Under the pieces are notes generated by a model, which had not been told where the DNA came from, ran no database searches, and saw only the letters and a program-made list of their open reading frames with translations. This document shows positions 45,499-45,622 of a stretch of 45,622 nucleotides of DNA, piece by piece. Numbering within the stretch: position 1 is the first letter of the stretch; the number at the start of each line of letters is the position of its first letter. Origin of the DNA: Candidatus Nealsoniibacteriota bacterium (lineage in GTDB: Bacteria > Patescibacteriota > Minisyncoccia > Minisyncoccales > JAUWAW01); contig JAUWAW010000005.1 in assembly GCA_030601865.1 (NCBI GenBank), positions 1-45,622 of the forward strand, given 5' to 3'. The translations under genes were made by a program, and so were the position numbers.

Positions 45499-45622
45499 AT
45501 CAAATCACCAAGATACAATAACCAAGAAACAAACAATAACCAATGTTTCAATAACCAATAATCAAACGGTTTGGAATTTTGGTCATTGGTTATTGGAATT
45601 TGTTTGTATCTTGTATCTTGGT
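45499..45622. repeat. stuttering inverted-repeat array, same AATAACCAA family as 34670-34798
   Basis: accaagatacaataaccaagaaacaaacaataaccaatg...aataaccaataatc...ttggtcattggttattgg...tgtatcttgtatcttggt. Confidence 0.85.

Noticed and set aside
45237-45551. ORF 45237..45551 (-) as a membrane protein
   Set aside because: Reads through the repeat array and the frame-shifted 5' end of the transglycosylase gene.

Overview
The window reads as a Patescibacteria/Parcubacteria-like (CPR) genome segment. This is inferred from the gene families, small AT-rich genes and protein style; no database was searched. The right part (about 29.7-43.1 kb, minus strand) is a fused str/S10/spc ribosomal-protein region with a non-canonical order: rpsL-rpsG-fusA-[DUF433-antitoxin-RelE-like]-tuf-rpsJ-rplC-rplD-rplW-rplB-rpsS-rplV-rpsC-rplP-rpmC-rplR-rplF-rpsQ-rplN-rplE-[GIY-YIG]-rplX. 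It is followed by rpmE-prfA (plus strand) and a coiled-coil lytic transglycosylase. The left part is accessory. It holds a Cys-rich protein running off the window edge (missed by the ORF track), a DNRLRE protein, a frameshifted membrane protein, ASCH, a QueC/QatC-like 700-aa protein, a 15-bp-repeat protein, surface lipoproteins, lgt with a disrupted lspA, a Cys-repeat protein, a Panacea-type TA pair, a GmrSD/DUF262 nuclease and an SNase-LTD protein. It continues with tRNA-Asn, an ECF sigma cluster, adjacent cohesin-like and dockerin proteins, and an 1881-aa beta-helix adhesin. The most unusual non-coding signals are: (i) a TGTTTAAC-N7-GTTAAACA palindrome family that flanks the ECF sigma gene, sits in-frame inside rplC and supplies the stop codon of a truncated DUF433 gene; (ii) an AAAGGTCGA box 26-38 nt upstream of six clustered start codons; (iii) three sigma70-type promoters sharing a conserved 17-nt spacer (GGGAAATATTT); (iv) several families of 'stuttering' inverted-repeat arrays filling gaps in the ribosomal region; (v) a 42-bp perfect palindrome and a three-tier nested palindrome.
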